Shown here one piece after another: positions 32,124-35,460 of a stretch of DNA of 35,460 nt; position 1 is the first letter of the stretch, and the number at the start of each line of letters is the position of its first letter. The DNA lies in contig JAUCBJ010006119.1 in NCBI GenBank assembly GCA_032718475.1, positions 1 through 35,460 on the forward strand, given 5' to 3'. A program made the translations under genes and the position numbers. The notes beneath the pieces are model-generated. The model did not search any database. It was not told where the DNA came from and saw nothing but the letters and a program-made list of their open reading frames with translations. This stretch comes from Nemertoderma westbladi. Taxonomy: Eukaryota; Xenacoelomorpha; Nemertodermatida; Nemertodermatidae.

Positions 32124-34404
32124 TAGATAGATAGATTTATTTATACATTATGTAAAAACAATAACAAATACACCAAACAATGTACCGGTATAAAGGTATT
32201 GTCCAACATAACATGGATCACCCCTAAAGCTTTGCAGCTTATTTCCAAGGGGGTCCTTTATGTTACTTGGTTACAAATACAATATTACACTACGCTAACC
32301 TAAAACCAATATAAAACGTAATTACACTATGTACATGTACAACTTTACCGAGAGCGTGACAATGTCCGACTCAACGATAAAGATGTAATGTACAGAACAA
32401 TTTATTATAAAACGTATTTACAGCATAAATAGTAAATAATTAATAAACTAATAACTTACTGTAGGACTATTGTACCTATTTTTACATTGCACACGGAGAT
32501 GAGATTTAACTGCAGATTTAAAAGAATGTTGATTATTTAGGTTTTTAATTTCATTAGGCAGAGCGTTCCAATTTTTAATGCCGTTAAAAAAGAATGTATC
32601 AGATTCAAAGGATTTACAATTCGGGAGGTAAAAGTTTGAAGCACTAGCTCTGGTACTGTAAGAGTGTGTATCGCGTACTCTGTTGAATTTTTGTTTTAGG
32701 TAATTGGGACATTTACCATTATACACTTTATGCACATGGTTAAGGCGTAGCTGCTTAACTCTACTATCTAAGTTAAGTAGTCCAGATTCAGAAAAGTCAT
32801 CTGGAGTTAGGTGGTGCCGAGGTGTGTAGTCTTTAATAAATCGTACTACTTTATTCTGAGCTACTTGTAATTTACATTTAAGCTGTTTGGTTAAGCCTTC
32901 ATACCAAGAAGTGCACGCATAGTCCATGTGACACTGTATTAAAGAAGAGCAAAGTAACTTGCGGGAGTCGGTGTTTAAACTATTTTTATTTCTGTATAGA
33001 AACCTAAGCCTACTGTTAACTTTCGAGAAAATATTTTTCACTATGCTTTCTCCGGATAAGCAGTTATCCAATGTGGCGCCTACATATTTAACTTCCTTTT
33101 TATTTTCAATCTTATGTCCATTACTAGTGACTTCAAACTTAGTTACCTTCTTTAATTTTCTTTTGGAACCAAACAAAATACTTTCAGTCTTACCGTAGTG
33201 AATGGATAGCTTATTATCAACCAACCACTCATTACAGGATTCTAGAACTGCACTTAACTTTTGGGAAATATGGATAGGATCTTTATGAGAGAAAATAAGA
33301 GCACTGTCGTCGGCATATAAAATGAGTTTAAAATCGGGATCTATACTACTTATCATATCATTTTCATTTACATAGCATACAAAAAGCAGAAGACCTAATA
33401 TACTACCTTGCCGTACACCACAGGTAATCTCTTGTACAGTAGACTGCGATTTGCTAATGACTACAGTTTGACATCTGTCTGACAGGTAGGACTTGAACCA
33501 GTCTATAGAACCTACACCCATCAGGCCTAACTTACCAAGCAGAATTTCATGATCTACAGTATCGAAAGCCTTTTGTAGGTCCAACATTACTATACCAGTA
33601 TATAAACCCTTTGCGTTATTACATCTAATTGTATCAGTTAAGTTAATAAGACAGGTGTCTGTAGAATATGATTTACGAAAACCGGACTGAAGTTCATAGA
33701 TCAGATTTAGCCTACTAAGATGTGCTTCCAGCTGTAGAAAAACAGAACGTTCTAGAATTTTAGATACAATACTTAAGATACTAACAGGTCTGTAATTACA
33801 GGGTTCTACTTTACTATTCTTTTTATACAGAGGAACAACCTTAGCGAATTTCAGTTCGTCTGGTACTACATTATCTACGATAGAGTAATTAATAATAAAA
33901 GTAATAGGCACTTTAAGTACCTACTTCAGCACCATCCTTAAGAAAACGGGCAGGTATTAGGTCTAGACCGGTACTTTTTGAGGCTGATAGGCTAAGTAGA
34001 TTTTGAAAAACGAAATCCTCAGAAACGGGTTTTAAAAATAACTTTTCTGAATTTTGTAACTTTTCTAAATAAAAATTTTTTAGAGTTTCGGACCCTATAC
34101 TATATTTATTGCTTGATAACGGTAACTTCTTAACTAAATTAGAGGCAACATTAGTAAAATAATTATTAAATAAATTACTAACTAGAGTATGATCATGAAT
34201 CAGCTCACCGTTATCTTGCAGAACAATATTCGATTTAGATTTAAGGTTTTTATAACCTAAAGATTTTAGGGTAGACCATAGACTTTTAGGATTATCTTTA
34301 TTCTCACTTATTTTGTTGTACAAATATTCAGATTTAGCTTTTTTTATTTCCCGTTGGACAAGGTTTCTATATTTGCAGTAATTATTATAATCAGCTAATA
34401 ATAA
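32124..34404 (-). mobile_element. 5'-truncated Jockey/CR1-group LINE in the DDX41 intron
   Basis: The element lies antisense to the host gene. Its 3' end carries about 320 bp of UTR and finishes in a TCTA microsatellite tail (TAGATAGATAGA on the plus strand at 32124-32136) instead of poly(A), as in many CR1/L2-like LINEs. Coding sequence runs from 34404 down to 32448. The endonuclease is missing, so the insertion is 5'-truncated just N-terminal of the RT. No target-site duplication was identified. Confidence 0.82.
32448..34404 (-). pseudogene. LINE reverse transcriptase ORF2, one frameshift
   Basis: The upstream part (34404-33913) reads CKYRNLVQREIKKAKSEYL, then ENKDNPKSLWSTLKSLGY, and ends SKSTGLDLIPARFLKDGAEV. 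The frame then shifts because GTA is followed by an extra four bases (GGTA, a short duplication, near 33917-33925). The downstream part (487 codons, first codon GTG at 33911-33909, not a true start) has RT motif 0-2 [16 protein letters not shown] (39-54), [10 protein letters not shown] (75-84), motif [13 protein letters not shown] (Asp111), [15 protein letters not shown], motif [14 protein letters not shown] (165-177, Pro-Gln replaced by Arg-Gln and G-P by G-L), motif C YADDS (33317-33303; catalytic pair 201-202), then thumb and C-terminal segments to the stop at 32448-32450. All catalytic Asp residues remain; the element is young but dead by frameshift and truncation. Confidence 0.93.
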
Positions 34405-34412
34405 TTACTGCA
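34374..34412. repeat. 15-bp perfect hairpin at the LINE 5' junction
   Basis: TGCAGTAATTATTAT (34374-34388) and its exact reverse complement (34398-34412) surround a 9-nt loop. The left arm is still LINE coding sequence (around CKYR); the right arm lies at and beyond the truncation point near 34404. It may reflect a small snap-back at the end of reverse transcription. Confidence 0.8.
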
Positions 34413-35312
34413 CTTATTAAATATAAACATTCCTGTTGCACTGCAATTACTGCAGTAATGATGTAATTTCCGAAAGATCCTGTGGCAAGCCAGCTGTATC
34501 GATTTTTGATGCACTAACCACCTAACGCTCTGCCCGTGTTTATCTAGAATTTGACTTTCTGTCACAAATTTTAGTTATAAAAGTCTTTGTATCTATAAAA
34601 CTATTAATGCAAATATTACCGATGGTCTTTATTCTTAATTAGGCTTTATATCGGGTATATAGGCTGTCAGGTAAAGATTTACGATTTAAGATTACACTTT
34701 AAATCTCGGCGGGAGATAAAGTGCCACATAGATAAACATAGTAAGTAAGAAATTTTTCCACGGTTACCCCGTACCATCCATTTTGACGACCATCCGAACA
34801 ACCGCAATACGGGACAAAAAAGACAAGAGAAAGTGTAATTATATGAATGAAATTACGTACCTATTAAATGATAAAATAATTTATTTATTACCTGGGATAA
34901 AAGTATTACTTTTTTTCTCGGGACATTTTATTTACCGTGCACTAGCGAGGTTAATAAAGTAAATTAAATAATTTATAAATAATAAATAAAGTAAATTATT
35001 AATAAATAATAAAATAATAACTATTTATACACACTCTGTAATAAGTCAGGATTTGGGCGCAGTCCCGGTACAAGAGTCCTTCAGTCCAGCCCAAACTAGG
35101 TTTTCATCCGTGTCCGGTCGAAAATGGATGCTTACGGGGGTGTGAACAGTTCCTTGTTTTAATAAGCCAAACATATCATTGATAATGTTAGTCTTATAAT
35201 ACACATAAATAAAAACTTTGCGACCAAACATATGTAATGTACCGGTACCGGTATTGTCCTTTTACTTTATTTACTATCTAATAAAGGCTTGCATTGTTTT
35301 ATTCGGTTGCAG
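34413..35312. other. AT-rich distal intron, no element recognised
   Basis: Contains ACTGCAGTAATGATG near 34449, related to the adjacent hairpin, and AATAAATAATAAA low complexity at 34960-35030. A double ACCGGTACCGGT lies at about 35241. The minus-strand open frame at 35046-35231 shows no domain. Confidence 0.5.
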
Positions 35313-35460
35313 ACTGCCTCCATTCCGCGGGGTTCCCACAAGTTCGTTCCGTTCTGTGTATCGGCGGAACCCCCATAAAGGACCAGGTCGCCGCGCTGCG
35401 ACTCGGTGTCCATGTGGTCGTTGCGACACCCGGTCGTCTACAGATGCTACTGGAGCACGG
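35313..35460 (+). CDS. DDX41: DDX41/abstrakt-type DEAD-box RNA helicase, exon 2 (runs off the window)
   Basis: In the frame set by the phase-1 splice this exon reads CLHSAGFPQVRSVLCIGG (the GG motif), TPIKDQVAALRLGVHVV and VATPGRLQMLLEHG (motif Ib TPGR), matching the helicase core after motif Ia in the DDX41 family. Together with exon 1 it covers the helicase up to roughly residue 342. The DEAD box, SAT motif, second RecA domain and the C-terminal zinc knuckle must lie beyond the window. No disruption seen. Confidence 0.93.

Overview
The window is nuclear DNA from a metazoan. It holds one protein-coding host gene, the first two exons of a DDX41/abstrakt-type DEAD-box helicase, split by a 3.6 kb GT-AG intron. 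It also holds several decayed non-LTR retrotransposons, a Penelope-like element remnant and many tandem repeats. The unique DNA is AT-rich and carries many ACCGGT and AGGCCT palindromes. This, with the retroelement mix, suggests an invertebrate (perhaps marine), but the species cannot be fixed from the sequence. There is no operon-like or prokaryotic organisation. Layout: a 16-bp satellite (1-1550); AT-rich DNA with a MITE-like inverted-repeat unit (2105-2455); a 15/30-bp repeat (2521-2972); two sister 22-bp arrays that share the palindrome TCACCCGGGTGA (4032-4190 and 4352-4595); then a degenerate LINE from about 4681.  The main feature is a roughly 20 kb array of about 360 monomers of 54 bp (about 5398-25452). 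It sits inside the LINE's endonuclease domain. The left flank reads in frame through endonuclease motifs into the monomer (KPIRIGVVYRP). The right flank resumes with the endonuclease GDxN strand (IIIGDTN), then IDHIF, then the PWMT linker. The monomer is therefore a piece of endonuclease coding sequence amplified in steps of 18 codons. Twelve copies of a 65-nt spacer with an 18-bp perfect palindrome punctuate the array and define higher-order blocks.  Further right are a minus-strand Penelope-like GIY-YIG remnant (26202-26720) and a LINE reverse-transcriptase fragment (26868-27770). The latter is interrupted between RT motifs A and B by a second in-frame amplification, 30 bp = 10 codons, about 19 copies. 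The two LINE parts may be one element that suffered two independent internal expansions. A short dispersed repeat occurs on both sides of it (4.2-4.7 kb and 27.8 kb).  From 29124 to 30653 lies a retroposed unit with an AATAAA signal, a 16-A tail and an 11-bp target-site duplication. It encodes a LINE-like C-terminal CCHC tail and ends 162 bp before the DDX41 start codon. DDX41 exon 1 (30816-31695) encodes the N-terminal region, Q motif, Walker A and motif Ia. Exon 2 (35313-window end) continues through the GG and TPGR motifs. The intron hosts a minus-strand 5'-truncated LINE with a frameshifted but otherwise well preserved reverse transcriptase. Nearly all other open frames are by-products of tandem repeats whose period is a multiple of three.
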